Shown here in pieces: positions 35,101 to 47,443 of a stretch of DNA of 64,000 nt (positions are counted from its first letter, which is position 1; each line of letters begins with the position of its first letter). Under the pieces are notes generated by a model. That model saw only the letters and a list, made by a program, of their open reading frames with translations, was not told the origin of the DNA and made no database searches. Location: positions 57,851,382-57,915,381 of the forward strand of contig CM018032.1 in NCBI GenBank assembly GCA_008638375.1, given 5' to 3'. Made by a program: the position numbers and the translations under genes. Source of the stretch: Nyssa sinensis. Taxonomy: Eukaryota; Streptophyta; Magnoliopsida; Cornales; Nyssaceae.

Positions 35101-35704
35101 CTATCTCATCATTCAGTTTGTCTCTGCTCCTCGTTCCCCATACTGGGTTGCCTTGGTTCGAATTCTACTCTATCTTCATGGAACTATCTATCAGGGATTG
35201 CTTTTATCTTCTACTTCCTCTTTGAAACTCGTTGCTTATGCTGATTCTGATTGGGCTGGTGATGTCACTGATCGCAAGTCCACTTCTGGTCTATGCTTGT
35301 TTCTTGGTGATTCTCTTATTTCTCTAAAAAGCAAAAAGCAAAGTGTTGTTGCCCGTTCTACTGCTGAGGCCGAGTACTGTGCTATGGCACATGCTACAGC
35401 TGAAATTGTTTGGCTTCGTGGTCTTTTGTCTGATTTGGGCGTTTGTTAATCTTTTCCCACTCCTCTCTATTGTGACAACCAAAGTGCTATCCAGATTGCC
35501 TACAATACAGTGTTTCATGAGCGCACTAAGCATATTGAGATTAATTGTCATTTTATTCACCACCATTTGCAGTCTGGCTCTATCTCCCTTCCGTTCGTTT
35601 CCACTGTGCTCCAACTTGCTGATTTCTTCACGAAGACTTACACTGTTGCTCGTTTTGGGTTCCTTCTTGGCAAACTCTCAGTGTTTTCATTCAAAACCCC
35701 TTGA
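32133..35704 (+). pseudogene. copia-1 polyprotein remnant
   Basis: Starts MTEDKVHPAQLALL and quickly hits stops. Recognisable in order: zinc knuckle CX2CX4HX4C (32238-32279, with a TGA inside), protease WIFDYGASHH (32538-32567; the usual DSGAS has Tyr for Ser), pre-integrase LYVVDNL...LWHSRLG (32862-32970), integrase CRGCKLAK and HSDVWGP (33057-33160), reverse transcriptase KWVFKVK...RYKAQLVAKGFSQ (34309-34395), a YVDD box whose Tyr codon is TAG (34752-34754), and RNase H YADSDWAGDVTDRKSTSG (35236-35289) with AEAEYCAMAH. At least ten stops or frameshifts. Most of gag is absent. Confidence 0.9.
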
Positions 35705-35819
35705 GTTTAAGGGAGGGTGTGAAATATAGAATATCTGTATTCTATATTCATTGTATATATTTTAGGACTAGTTTACTCTTTATTTCTTGTATCCATTTTA
35801 GGAATAGTTTTTTAGGGTT

Positions 35820-36123
35820 GAGGAAAATGAAAAGAAAAATCAGATGAATTTTGAGATCACCAAAATGCATTACAGAAATTTTGAAACCATCAATCCAAAC
35901 TATCAAAATCTCAAAAAAGACTTATCATCCTATGAATTTCTTGCCTCCAATACATTTAAAACCCCCTCTTATATATTATTCTTTTCTTCACAGTTTTCAA
36001 ATTCATATGCTTTAGTTACCTTGCAATCTTCACATATTCCAAAACCCAAGTACAAAAACCACCACCTTCACTTCCAATCTACCTTCTTCTTATAATCCCC
36101 ATTTCTTACCAGTTTTCACCACA
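35820..36123 (+). pseudogene. GH81 upstream-region fragment, block 1
   Basis: Closely matches 51450-51742, the sequence just upstream of the complete GH81 gene (GAAAAATCAGATGA...CCCATTTCTTACCAGTTTTCA). It then switches abruptly to the 713-bp repeat. The GH81 coding region is absent. Confidence 0.75.
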
Positions 36124-38518
36124 CTCTCATATGTTGTTCTTTCTAAACTAATGTACGCTGTAATGCTAACTGAAATTGATGAAATATCTCCATAGCTTTG
36201 TAGAGTTAAAAAGTATATAGCACACATGAAAGTAACAAAACCTCGAGCCCCAACCCCCCCCCCCCCCAAAAAAAAAATAGAGAAAAAAAAAGAATGTACA
36301 GAGCAAAGAGTATTACTTGAAACATAATTTCAATAAAAGCCCAAAACTTATGTGGTAGAACAGCAATGCATAGCTGCACAAAAATAAAACAAAATCATGT
36401 CAACATTAAGTCATTAATGGGCAACTTATATTTTGGTTAGATGTGCCTTAAGTGAAAATCAAATGGAATTGTTTTGAGTGCCAACCACTAGAAAACAACT
36501 CAGGGCACTTAAATTTCACATCACATTACATCAATTCATGCCACTCATTCGGAAGAAAAGAGAGAGGAATAAGGAAGAAACCCACTTCGAGGGGGGCGAA
36601 ATCCTCCTACAGGTTCAATTTGAGGAGAACCAGAACCTCTAAAACTTTTACAAGCAAGTAAATCAAATACTCCAATGTCTTTTTCATTCATAATAGATTC
36701 TTTAAATACAAGAAAATAGTAACTACCCATGACTCCACTAACTTGATAACACCCTAACACTAACCCATTCACTAAATAAATTTTTATTCATTAACTAAAA
36801 TATATTAGATATTTATAAACAAAAATAGACACATAACAACCTCTCATATGTTATTCTTTCTAAACTAATGTAGGCTTTAATGCCAACTAAAATTGATGAA
36901 ATATCTCCATATCTTTATAGAGTTAAAAAGTATATAGCACACATGAAAGTAACAAACCCTCAGGCCCTAACCCCCCCAAAAAAAAAATTAGAGAGAAAAA
37001 AAAAAGAATATACATACCAAAGAATATTACTTGAAACATAATTCCAATAAAAGCCCAAAACTTATGTGGTAAAACAGCAATGCATAGTTTCACAAAAATA
37101 AAACAAAATCATGTCAACATTAAGTCATTAATGGGCAACTTATTTTTCGGTTAGATGTGCCCAAAGTGAAAATCCAATGGAGTTGTTTTGAGTGCCAACA
37201 ACGAGAAAACAGCTCAGGGAACTTAAATTTCAAGTCACATTAGAGCAATTTCATGTCACTTATTCTAAAGAAAAGAGAGAGGAATAAGGAAGAAACCTAC
37301 TTCGAGGGGGGCGAAATCCTCCTACAAGTTCAATTCGAGGAGAACCAGAACCTCCAAAACATTTACAAACAACTAAATCAAATACTCCGATGCCTTTTTC
37401 ATTCATAATAGGTTCTTTAAATACAAGATAATAGTAACTAACCGTGACTCCATTATCTTGATAACACCCTAACACTAACCCATTCACTAAATAATTTTTA
37501 TTGATTAACTAAAATATATTAGATATTTATAAACAAAAATAGACAAATAGCAACCTCTCATATGTTGTTCTTTCTAAACTAATGTAGACTTTAATGCTAA
37601 TTGAAATTGATGAAATATCTCCATATCTTTATAGAGTTAAAAAGTATATAGCACACATGAAAGTAACAAACCCTCGGGCCCCATCCCCCCAAAAAAAAAT
37701 TAGAGAGAAAAAAAAAAAGAATGTAAAGACCAAAGAATATTACTTTAAACATAATTCCAATAAAAGCCCAAAACTTATGTGGTAGAACAACAATGCATAG
37801 TTGCACAAAAATAAAACAAAATCATGTCAAACATTAAGTCATTAATGGGTAACTTATTAGATGTGCCCAAAGTGAAAATGAAATAGAGTTGTTTTGAGTG
37901 CCAACAACGAGAAAACAACTCACGGCACTTATTTCAAGTCACATTAGAGCAATTTCATGCCACTCATTCTGAAGAAAAGAGAGAAGAATAAGGAAGAAAC
38001 CCACTTCGAGGGGGGGGGGGCGAAATCTTCCTACAGGTTCAATTCGAGGAGAACCAGAACCTCCAAAACTTTTACAAGCAAGTAAATCAAATACTCTGAT
38101 GCCTTTTTCATTCATAATAGGTTCTTTAAATACAAGAAAATAGTAACTAAGCATGACTCCACTATCTTGATAACACCCTAACACTAACCCATTCACTAAA
38201 TAAATTTTTATTAATTAACTAAAATATATTAGATATTTATAAACAAAAATAGACACATAACAACCTCTCTCTTTCAAAACTAATGTAGGCTTTAATGCTA
38301 ATTGAAATTGATGAAATATATCCATATCTTTATAGAGTTAAAAAGTATATAACACAAAAATAAAACAAAATCATGTCAACATTAAGTCATTAATGGGCAA
38401 CTTATTTTTCGGTGAGATATGCCCAAAGTGAAAATCAAATTTTTGAGTGCCAACAACAAGAAAACAACTCAGGGCACTTAAATTTCAAGTCACATTAAAG
38501 AAATTTCATGCCACTCAT
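36124..38518. repeat. ~713-bp tandem repeat, array I (3 full units + 1 shortened)
   Basis: Units start at 36124, 36841, 37555 and 38265 with CTCTCATATGTTGTTC or a variant. Each full unit has, in order, AATTGATGAAATATCTCC, a C-run followed by an A-run, ATTAAGTCATTAATGGG, AAAACAACTCA, an AGAAAAGAGAGAG...CACTTCGAGGGGGGCGAAAT block, and AACACTAACCCATTCACT. On the minus strand the full units carry a 75-codon ATG frame (MNGLVLGCYQ...; 36545-36772, 37260-37487; altered at 37939-38196). The last unit lacks two internal segments. Confidence 0.9.
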
Positions 38519-39000
38519 GTTGAAGCTTTTACATTGATTCATGTAAAAATTGTCAAAACTCCCGGCAAAAAAAAAAGGAAAACAAAAATTCACCCAAGTG
38601 GAATCCTTTTAACTAACATTTGAAAAACAAATTATCTAAGAAAACCTTCTACAAAGACACAAATGTCATGGTAACTAACATATGAAAAACAAATTAGCCA
38701 AGAAAACCTTATATCAGGACACAAATCTCTTGGGTTACAAAAGTTATCCTAATTAATCATGTTTCTTTTAATCTTAAACACCACCTGGGTTATACGTTTA
38801 CCTGGGTATTCGTTAGGAAACTTCGAATTTCCTTCCCACAAACACATCTGTTGAAATAAGCATGATGGTTAGGTATCCAAATATTCATCTTTTTATGATT
38901 CCAATTGCAAATCCATTCATGCAAGAACACGATTCTAGGAGTCATGATGGTGAGGTATCCAAAGAGTCATCTCTAATTAGAAATCCAATCATGCGAGTCA
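38519..39000. repeat. array tail sequence T1
   Basis: Matches T2 (43263-43757) and T3 (55428-55918), which lead into TBL-C and TBL-D. Here it breaks at about 39000, after ATCATGCGAGTCA, and joins TBL downstream flank instead of a TBL promoter. Confidence 0.8.
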
Positions 39001-39847
39001 TCTTTTAGACAAATAATAATAATTCTTTTAAATGCTACATCGATCACTTTAGTACAATTTAAAAGTAAAAATAAAATTTTGAAGAGCTTGTGGGAGATGC
39101 TCTTAACATTAGGATCAAAGAGAAGTTAATTTTTTTTGGGTAAAGTTTATGCTTCAATTTGCATTGAAACATGCTATATATCCTGAGAGGTTAAGGAACT
39201 AAATATTACTATTACTGTAAAAGGTTCAAACAGAATAAAAATATATCTTTGGAATCCTGCCAAATAAGTTTTGGAAAATATTATTCTTACTTTCAGGAAA
39301 GGGAACACTACAAAAAAAAGTGTCTCTCTCAAAAACAACCCAAATGCCTTTGACATATTACCCAAAGGTCCCAAAAATATTTAGAATCTCGAACCTAGGC
39401 CGCATTTATAGAAAGAGAAAAATTTGTCATCTCAAATTTGTTTTCCTCTTATATTTTTGTTGATACAATGATTTTGGAAAAAAGAATCGAACTCATGACA
39501 ATTATGTAAGGAATAAGCACTTTTATACCAGTTGGATAAAACTTCGGTGCTGATTTGTTTTTCTTTTATAAAAACTAGTTTTATTTTATTTTTCTTTTAT
39601 CCAATGTTTTGAAACTTTGAAGTCTCATAGTGTCACATGCTAATCAACACTAATAGCTCATTAATCTTTTTTTTATTTGGCATCTAATTATACATTAAAA
39701 TATATGGTACAAACAAAATCAATCACACCATTGTGTAATTATTTCCTCTCTATTATGCCATTCAGAAATAAAAGACCTCATTTAGCCTCTCATGTCTCAA
39801 CACTCAAATTTACATAACTGGAATTTTCCTTTGATTGCTAGCGAGTG
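39001..39847. other. block 2: partial TBL downstream flank without a TBL gene
   Basis: Matches 50605-51440 and 61905-62779 (TTCTTTTAAATGCTAC, GGAATCCTGCCAAATAAG, CAGCCTCTCATGTCTCAAC-like words). No TBL sequence precedes it. Confidence 0.75.
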
Positions 39848-40154
39848 CAGAGGAAAATGTGAAGAAAAATTCGATGAATTTTGGGATCACTAAGATGCAT
39901 TACAGAAATTTTGAAACCATCAATCCAAACTATCAAAATCTCAATAAAAGACTTATCATCCTATGAATTTCTTCCCTCCAATACATTTAAAACCCCCTCT
40001 TATATATTATTCTTTTCTTCACAGTTTTCAAATTCATATGCTTTAGTTACCTTACAATCCTCACATATTCCAAAACCAAAGAACCAAAATCACCACCTTC
40101 ACTTCCAATCTACCTTCTTCTTATAATCCCCATTTCTTACCAGTTTTCACCACA
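39848..40154 (+). pseudogene. GH81 upstream-region fragment, block 2
   Basis: Same segment as 35820-36123 and 51443-51742, without a copia insertion at its left edge (GCGAGTGCAGAGGAAAATG). It ends at the same base, switching to the 713-bp repeat. Confidence 0.75.
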
Positions 40155-43100
40155 CTCTCATATGTTGTTCTTTCTAAAGTAATGTACGCTTTAATGCTAA
40201 CTGAAATTGATGAAATATCTCCATATCTTTATAGAGTTAAAAAGTATATAGCACACATGAAAGTAAAAACAATCGGCCCCAACCCCCCCAAAAAAAAAAT
40301 TAGAGAGAAAAAAAAAAGAATGTACAGACCAAAGAATATTACTTGAAACATAATTCCAATAAAAGCCCAAAACTTATGTGGTAGAACAGCAATGCATAGT
40401 TACACAAAATAAAACAAAATCATGTCAACATTAAGTTATTAATGGGCAACTTATTTTTTCGGTTAGATGTGCCCAAGTGAAAATCAAATGGAGTTGTTTT
40501 GAGTGCCAACAACCAGGAAAACAACTCAGGGCACTTAAATTTCACGTCACATTAGAGCAATTTCATGCCACTCATTCTAAAGAAAAGAGAGAGGAATAAG
40601 GACGAAACCCACTTCGAGGGGGGCGAAATCCTCCTACAGGTTCAATTCGAGGAGAACCAGAACCTCCAAAACTTTTACAACCAAGTAAATCAAATACTCC
40701 GATGCCTTTTTCATTCATAATAGGTTCTTTAAATACAAGAAAATAGTAACTAACCATGACTCTACTATCCTGATAATACCCTAACACTAACCCATTCACT
40801 AAATAATTTTTTATTAATTAACTAAAATATATTAGATATTTATAAACAAAAATAGACACATAACAACCACTCATATGTTGTTCTTTCTAAACTAAGGTAG
40901 GCTTTCATGCTAACTGAAATTGATGAAAAATCTCCAGATCTTTATAGAGTTAAAAAGTATGTAACACACATGAAAGTAACAAACCCTCGGGCCCCCAACC
41001 CCCCCAAAAAAAAAAAATTAGAGAGAAAAACAAAAGAATGTACAGACCAAAGAATATTACTTGAAACAAAATTCCAATAAAAGCCCAAAACTTATGTGGT
41101 AGAACAGCAATGCATAGTTGCACAAAAATAAAACAAAATCATGTCAACATTAAGTCATTAATGGGAAACTTATTTTTCGGTTAGATGTGCCCAAAGTGAA
41201 AATCCAAATGGAGTTGTTTTGAGTGCAAACAACAAGAAAACAACTCATGGCACTTAAATTTAAAGTCACATTAGTGCAATTTCATGCCACTCATTCTGAT
41301 GAAAAGAGAGAGGAATAAGGAAGAAACCCACTTCGAAGGGGCCGAAATCCTCCTACAGGTTCAATTCGAGGAGAACCAGAACCTCCAAAACTTTTACAAG
41401 CAAGTAAATCAAATACTCCAATGCCTTTTTCATTCATAATAGATTTTTTTAAATATAAGAAAATAGCAACTAATCATGACTCCACTATCTTGATAACACC
41501 CTAACACTAACCCATTCACTAAATAATTTTTTATTAATTAACTAAAATATATTAGATATTTATAAACAAAAATAGACATATAACAACCACTCATATGTTG
41601 TTCTTTCTAAACTAATGTAGGCTTTAATGCCAACTGAAATTGATGAAATATCTCCATATCTTTATAGAGTTAAAAAGTATATATCACACATGAAAGTAAC
41701 AAACCCTCGGGCCCTAACTCCCAAAAAAAAAATTAGAGAGAAAAAAAAAGAATGTACAGATCAAAGAATATTACTTGAAACATAATTCCAATAAAAGCCC
41801 AAAACTTATGTGGTAGAACAACAATGCATAGTTGCACAAAAATAAAACAAAATCATGTCAACATTAAGTCATTAATGGGAAACTTATTTTTCGGTTAGAT
41901 GTTCCCAAAGTGAAAATCAAATGGAGTTGTTTTAAGGGCCAATAACGAGAAAACAACTTAGGGAACTTAAATTTCAAGTCACATTAGAGCAATTTCATGC
42001 CACTCATTCTGAAGAAAAGAGAGAGGAATCAGGAAGAAACTCACTTCGAGGGGGGCGAAATCTTCCTACAAGTTCAATTTGAGGAGAACCAGAACCTTCA
42101 AAACTTTTACAAGCAAGTAAATCAAATACTCCGATGCCTATTTCATTCATAATAGGTTCTTTAAATACAAGAAAATTGCAACTAACCATGACTCCACTAT
42201 CTTGATAACACCCTAACACTAACCCATTCACTAAATAAAGTTTTATTAATTAACTAAAATATATTAGATATTTATAAACACAAATAGACACATAACAACC
42301 TCTCATATGTCGTTCTTTCTAAACTAATGTAGGCTTTAATGCTAATTGAAATTGATGAAATATCTCCATATCTTTATAGAGTGAAAAAGTATATAGCACA
42401 CATGAAAGTAACAAACCCTCGGGCCCCCAACCCCCAAAAAAAAAAAATTAGAGAGAAAAAAAAAAGAATGTAAAGACCAAAGAATATTACATTAAACATA
42501 ATTCCAATAAAAGCCCAAAACTTATGTGGTAGAACAGCAATGCATAGTTGAACAAAAATAAAACAAAATCATGTCAACGTTAAGTCATTAATGGGCAACT
42601 TATTAGATGTGCCCAAAGTGAAAATGAAATAGAGTTGTTTTGAGTGCCGACAACGAGAAAACAACTCACGGCATTTAAATTTCAAGTCACATTAGAGCAA
42701 TTTCATGCCACTCATTCTGAAGAAAAGAGAGAGGAATAAGGAAGAAACCCACTTCGAGGGGAGGCGAAATCCTCCTACAGGTTCAAATCGAGGAAAACCA
42801 GAACCTCCAAAACTTTTACAAGCAGGTAAATCAAATACTCCGATGCCTTTTTCATTCATAATAGGTTCTTTAAATACAAGAAAATAGTGACTAAGCATGA
42901 CTCCACTATCTTGATAATAGCCTAACACTAACACATTCACTAAATAAATTTTTATTAATTAACTAAAATATATTAGATATTTATAAACAAAAATAGACAC
43001 ATAACAACCTCTCTCTTTCAAAACTAATGAGGCTTTAATGCTAACTGAAATTGATGAAATATCTCCATATCTTTATAGAGTTAAAAAGTATATAGCACAA

Positions 43101-43262
43101 AAATAAAACAAAATCATGTCAACATTAAGTCATTAATTAATGGGCAACTTATTTTTCAGTTAGATATGCCCAAATTGAAAATCAAATTTTTGAGTGCCAA
43201 CAACAAGAAAACAACTCAGGGCACTTAAATTTCAAGTCACATTTAAGCAATTTCATGCCACT
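40155..43262. repeat. ~713-bp tandem repeat, array II (4 full units + 1 shortened)
   Basis: Units start at 40155, 40868, 41588, 42300 and 43009. Unit 42300 shares with unit 37555 a deletion (ACTTATTAGATGTG) and the variant AACTCACGGCA, and the shortened last units match too, so the two arrays are copies of each other. Antisense 75-codon frames: 40572-40799, 42004-42231; altered in 42692-42940; broken in the 40868 unit. Confidence 0.9.
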
Positions 43263-44155
43263 CATGTTGAAGCTACTACATTGATTCATGTAAAAATTGT
43301 CAAAACTCCTGGCGAAAAAAAAAGGAAAACAAAAATTCACACAAGTGGAATCCTTTTAACTAACATTTGAAAAACAAAGTTTTCCAAGAAAACCTACTAC
43401 CAAGACACAAATCTCATGGTAACTAACATATGAAAAAGAAATTAGCCAAGAAAACCTTCTACCAGGACACAAATCACGTTGGTTACAAAGTGATCTTAAT
43501 TAATCAGGTTTCTTTTAATCTTAAACATCACCTGGGTTATACGTTCACCTGGGTATTCGTTAGGAAACTTCGGATTTCTTTCTCACAAACCCATCTGTTG
43601 AAACATGATTTGAGGAGCCATGATTGTTAGGTATCCAAAGATTCATCTTTTTATGATTCCAATTGCAAATCCATTCATGCAACAACACGATTCCAGGAGT
43701 CATGATGGTGAGGTATCCAACGAGTCGTCTCTAATTAGAAATCCAATCATGCAAGTCATAACAAAGGATGTGAGGAGCCGATGGTGATAACAGAAATAGT
43801 GTCGCAAGTGGTTGTTGCAATCGACTAGAGAAGAGAGAGCAAGTGGTCGTTGCAATCGACTAGAGAAGAGAGAGAAGAAATCATGCGGGAAGGCTCTTAG
43901 AATCCAGTGGTGTCGTGTGCGGCTACTTTGAGTCACAACTGAATGAAGAATGGTAAAAAGTAAATAAATTATTTGAGAAAGGGTAATTCTGTCAATAAAA
44001 AGTGTAAAACAAGATTTGAAAAACAACATAAGTGAATCCATACTTTTATATATACTATAGAGTATAGATATAGATTCTAGAGTCCAAACACTTAAAAATT
44101 GGTGCACATCATTATTTTATATATATATATATATATTTAATTATTTATATATGAG
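43263..44155. repeat. array tail T2 and TBL-C upstream spacer
   Basis: Matches 55428-56310. A 35-bp unit beginning GCAAGTGGTTGTTGCAATCG is present twice in tandem here (43804-43838, 43839-43873) and once in block 4. Confidence 0.7.
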
Positions 44156-44162
44156 TATATAA
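44156..44162 (+). promoter_or_regulatory. candidate TATA box of TBL-C
   Basis: TATATAA in the same GAGTATATAACCCC context as in TBL-B, 50 bp before the ATG. Confidence 0.45.
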
Positions 44163-44346
44163 CCCCAAAAGCAAAGTTTCAAATAGCTTCTTTCATGCAT
44201 ACTATTCAAAAATGAAGGTTAATGCCTTTGAGTTTCCCAGTGGGAAGAATACTCCACTCAGCAGCTGCAAAAATGCCATTCTCCCAATTCTAACCTTAAC
44301 TCTCCTCTCCTCACTTCCTCTCTATCTGTATAACAATTCGCCTTCT

Positions 44347-44490
44347 CCATTGCAGTCTGTAGAAATTCATGATAATAATGCTTCAATCGCTCTTTATCAG
44401 AAGAACAACTCTAACTTGCCATTGCAGTCTGTAGAAATTCATGATAAGAACGGTTCAATCCCTCTTTATCAGAAGAACAACTCTACCTCG
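44347..44490 (+). repeat. 72-bp coding minisatellite in TBL-C (2 units)
   Basis: Units start at 44347 and 44419, partial next at 44491; one fewer than TBL-B. Confidence 0.9.
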
Positions 44491-44826
44491 CCATTGCAGT
44501 CACCTGGTAATGGGATTACTAGCAATGATTCGGCAAGCATAAAAAAACAGAGCTGCAATTTATTCCGGGGAAATTGGGTTCTGGATACGAAGGGGCCACA
44601 TTACACGAATGAAACGAAATGTGTGATCGATGATAGACAAAACTGTATGAAGTTTGGGAGACCTGACACCGAGTTCTTGAAATGGAGGTGGAAACCAGAT
44701 GAATGTGAGCTACCTCTCTTTGATGCGGGCCAGTTTTTGGAGCTTGTTAGAGGGAAGACTCTGGCCTTTGTTGGTGACTCAGTGGGAAGAAACCAAATGC
44801 AATCACTAGTGTGCCTCCTGGCTAGC

Positions 44827-46193
44827 GTAAGTGCTTCATAACTCATTATAGCTTGCATGAAATGCTCTGTTTTCCATTCAAGTGGTGGATGGAGATTGAT
44901 ACATACATGTGTGTGTGTGTGTGTGTATATATATATTATATGTACATATATTGTAGTCTTGTAGATACAATATCTGATTGTTACTATGTTGTGAAATTGT
45001 CTCCCTCCCAACAAGCTTCATCTTTGACTCACCTATTAGTTAAAGTTCTGCGACGACAAAAGGTACATATAGGAGATTCATGTCCTCGTGGGTGTTTGAT
45101 CTGTCTTACCAGCTTAAAAAAGAATGTTGAAGTACAACCATTTCATACCATGTAACTGTTTAATCATGTCAAAAATGTAAAAAAATAAGACTTTCATACT
45201 GAAAACCCATTGTTAATATCACAAGTAGTACTATAATATTAATTCACAAGCAGCAAATTCCTTGATCTAGGTTCTTCAATATTAAACCAACCTTCGGGAC
45301 AGAAAAGTTATTTCACAAACTTGTTACATACGTGTGATAGCTTTTATGATTATAACAAGACAATAAATCTCACGTGAATTTCACAAAATATTAAAATTAT
45401 AGAAACCGTCACACTATCTGACAAGTTCATAAAATAATTTATTCTTTAGATGACCAATAGTAATGGTGGGTGTCATTAGACGAACCATAAATATGGACGT
45501 ACTGAGTTCAATTCTCACAGGACGCATAAACACTCAATATGTGACTTGCTATCATAGAGATAACATGTGAGTGTGTTAGACTTGCAAATCGGGTGTGTAT
45601 TGAGATGTTCTTTCACATGTAAGTAGGAGTAGGCACAAAGATGAAACTATGAGTAGACTGGGGTAGCCTATAGCGCCGCCCCCCCCCCCAAAAAAAAAAA
45701 AACTTTTACTTGTAAAATTTTGGGTATTTTCAAATTAGATCATCCCAACCCAAAATTTTGCTTAATCGAAATTTTTTTCAGACACTTTTGACCTCCAAAC
45801 TTTTTTCCTGATGTCAGAGACAACCCTGGGGTAGTACAGATAGAGATGGCCACCAAGTCAAGGCCTTAGAAGCATGGCCACCAAGTCAGGGCATTAGAAG
45901 CTGTGTGGTGTGAATCATTTAGGATTTATTTCTAAGATGATGGCCCACCCCTTGTGAGAGAGGTCAGAGGTGAAATGGGGACGAAATGAAAATGGCAGGA
46001 AATAAAACATACTCTTCTAAGATATATACATATTACATACAATCTCAATATGTATATAATAAGAATGTTGTAGATGCAAATGATTCTATGCAACAGAACC
46101 TAGCAAGTTAGAAGTTTCATTGGCTGCTTGTCTTTTTAAAATTTGTATCCACTCCTCACACCCAACCAAACCCAACTTGGTATTATTTTTCAG
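44827..46193 (+). other. TBL-C intron
   Basis: Homologous to the TBL-B intron, with a (GT)n(AT)n tract at 44909-44940 and the possible SINE at about 45460-45705. Confidence 0.65.
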
Positions 46194-47443
46194 GTGGCCT
46201 CTCCAGTAGATGTTTCATATGTACCAGACGCAAGATTCAGGCGCTGGCTCTACCCGAGATTACAATTTCACCATGGCAGCACTCTGGTCCCCTCTCTTGA
46301 CTAAGGTCTGCGAAGCCGACGATGCTGGAAATTTTTCCCGTACCAGCCTCATGAACCTCTACCTAGACGAGGCTGATGAAGCCTGGACGGCTCACATTGA
46401 AGATGTTGACATTGTAATCATCTCAGCCGGACAATGGTTCCTCCGGCCATTCATATACTACGAAAATGGCAGCATTTCTGGGTGCCGTTTGTGCCATAAA
46501 GAAAACATTACAGACCTAAGTATATTCTATGGATACAGGATGGCCTTCCGGACGGTCTTTAGGACACTCCTGAACCTTAAAAACTATAAGGGGCTGACCT
46601 TTCTAAGGACATTCTCACCTGCACATTTTGAGAATGGGGATTGGGATAAGGGAGGGAACTGTGGGAGACAAAGGCCATTTACAAAGCAGGAAATGAAGTT
46701 AGACGGGTATACGTTGGAGCTGTATAGGACCCAAGTGGAGGAGTTTAGGGCAGCAGAGAGAGAAGGGAGGAAGAGAGGGTTGAAATGGAGGTTGTTAGAT
46801 ACAAGTGAAGCAATGGTGCTGAGGGCAGATGGTCACCCAAATCATTATGGGCATTGGTCAAATGAGAATAAGACCACAGCAGACTGTGTCCACTGGTGCT
46901 TACCAGGCCCTATTGACACATGGAATGAGTTTTTGCTTCAAATATTGAAGATGGAAGGTGAAGGCGAAGGTGAAGGACAAGCATCATCCATTGATGGGAA
47001 ACTTGAGAAAAATTTCAGATGAGCAAATCAATGGTTCTTTTATTTATTATGATCCAATTTATAAAGCTGTAATTAACCAGGTGAAATTAGCATTTTCCCT
47101 ATACTTATTTCAATTGTCTAGGTGAAATTTAATTATTTTTAAAGAATAGTGCTGCTAATTGAAGAAAATGTTCAAAAAATAAATCTGGATGCTATAATTT
47201 CTTGGTTGGAATTTTTTTTTTTTGGTTAATATTTAACCTTTAACTATAATTTTTTTTAATAAATTAATGAATATCTTGAAGAAAGAGATAAAAATATTAT
47301 TAATTCAAACTATAAATAAAAAAAAAATCATTTATTTGTCAAAACATTATAAAAAAAACTATAAATTTTCTTTTATCCAATGTTTTGAAACTTTGGAATG
47401 TTGCACTTGAGGTAACCTAATGCCATATTTTTACCCTTTTAAG

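Larger units (their letters stand above)
31174..35819 (+). mobile_element. degenerate Ty1/copia retrotransposon (copia-1)
   Basis: Left LTR 31174-31348 (TGTAAAATATAG...AACTTTCA). Right LTR 35718-35819, cut short: it stops after GGAATAGTTTTTTAGGG and continues directly into host GAGGAAAATG, so the last ~75 bp of the LTR and any TSD are gone. The polypurine tract AAGGGAGGG (35709-35717) is intact. The primer site is damaged: CATGAGCCTC where the copia-2 relative has CATGGTATCAAAGCCTC, i.e. a 7-bp deletion. The order protease, integrase, reverse transcriptase, RNase H is that of copia. Confidence 0.92.
44212..47022 (+). pseudogene. TBL-C: TBL copy with a single frameshift in exon 2
   Basis: Exon 1 44212-44826 (donor AGC|GTAAGT) is intact: signal anchor, two 24-residue stem repeats, and the GDS motif ([14 protein letters not shown]). 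Exon 2 46194-47022 begins as in TBL-B, but at about 46256 reads TACCCGAGATTAC where TBL-B has TACCCAGATTAC. The extra G shifts frame shortly after RRWLYP and brings an early stop, removing the DxxH motif and C-terminus. The rest of exon 2 is otherwise open and very close to TBL-B, including [13 protein letters not shown] recent loss, or a sequencing or assembly error; a single base decides. Confidence 0.8.

Noticed and set aside
39310..39345. CACTACAAAAA as a CACTA transposon end
   Set aside because: No matching inverted terminus and no 3-bp duplication; the same words recur only because the flank is duplicated.
36545..42940. Antisense 75-codon frames in the 713-bp repeats as genes
   Set aside because: Broken in several units, and copies differ mainly by amino-acid changes; reported as a repeat property, not as CDS.
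46210..47022. TBL-C exon 2 frame starting at MFHMYQTQD as a separate gene
   Set aside because: Its first residues are out of frame with the TBL protein; it is the shifted remainder of TBL-C.
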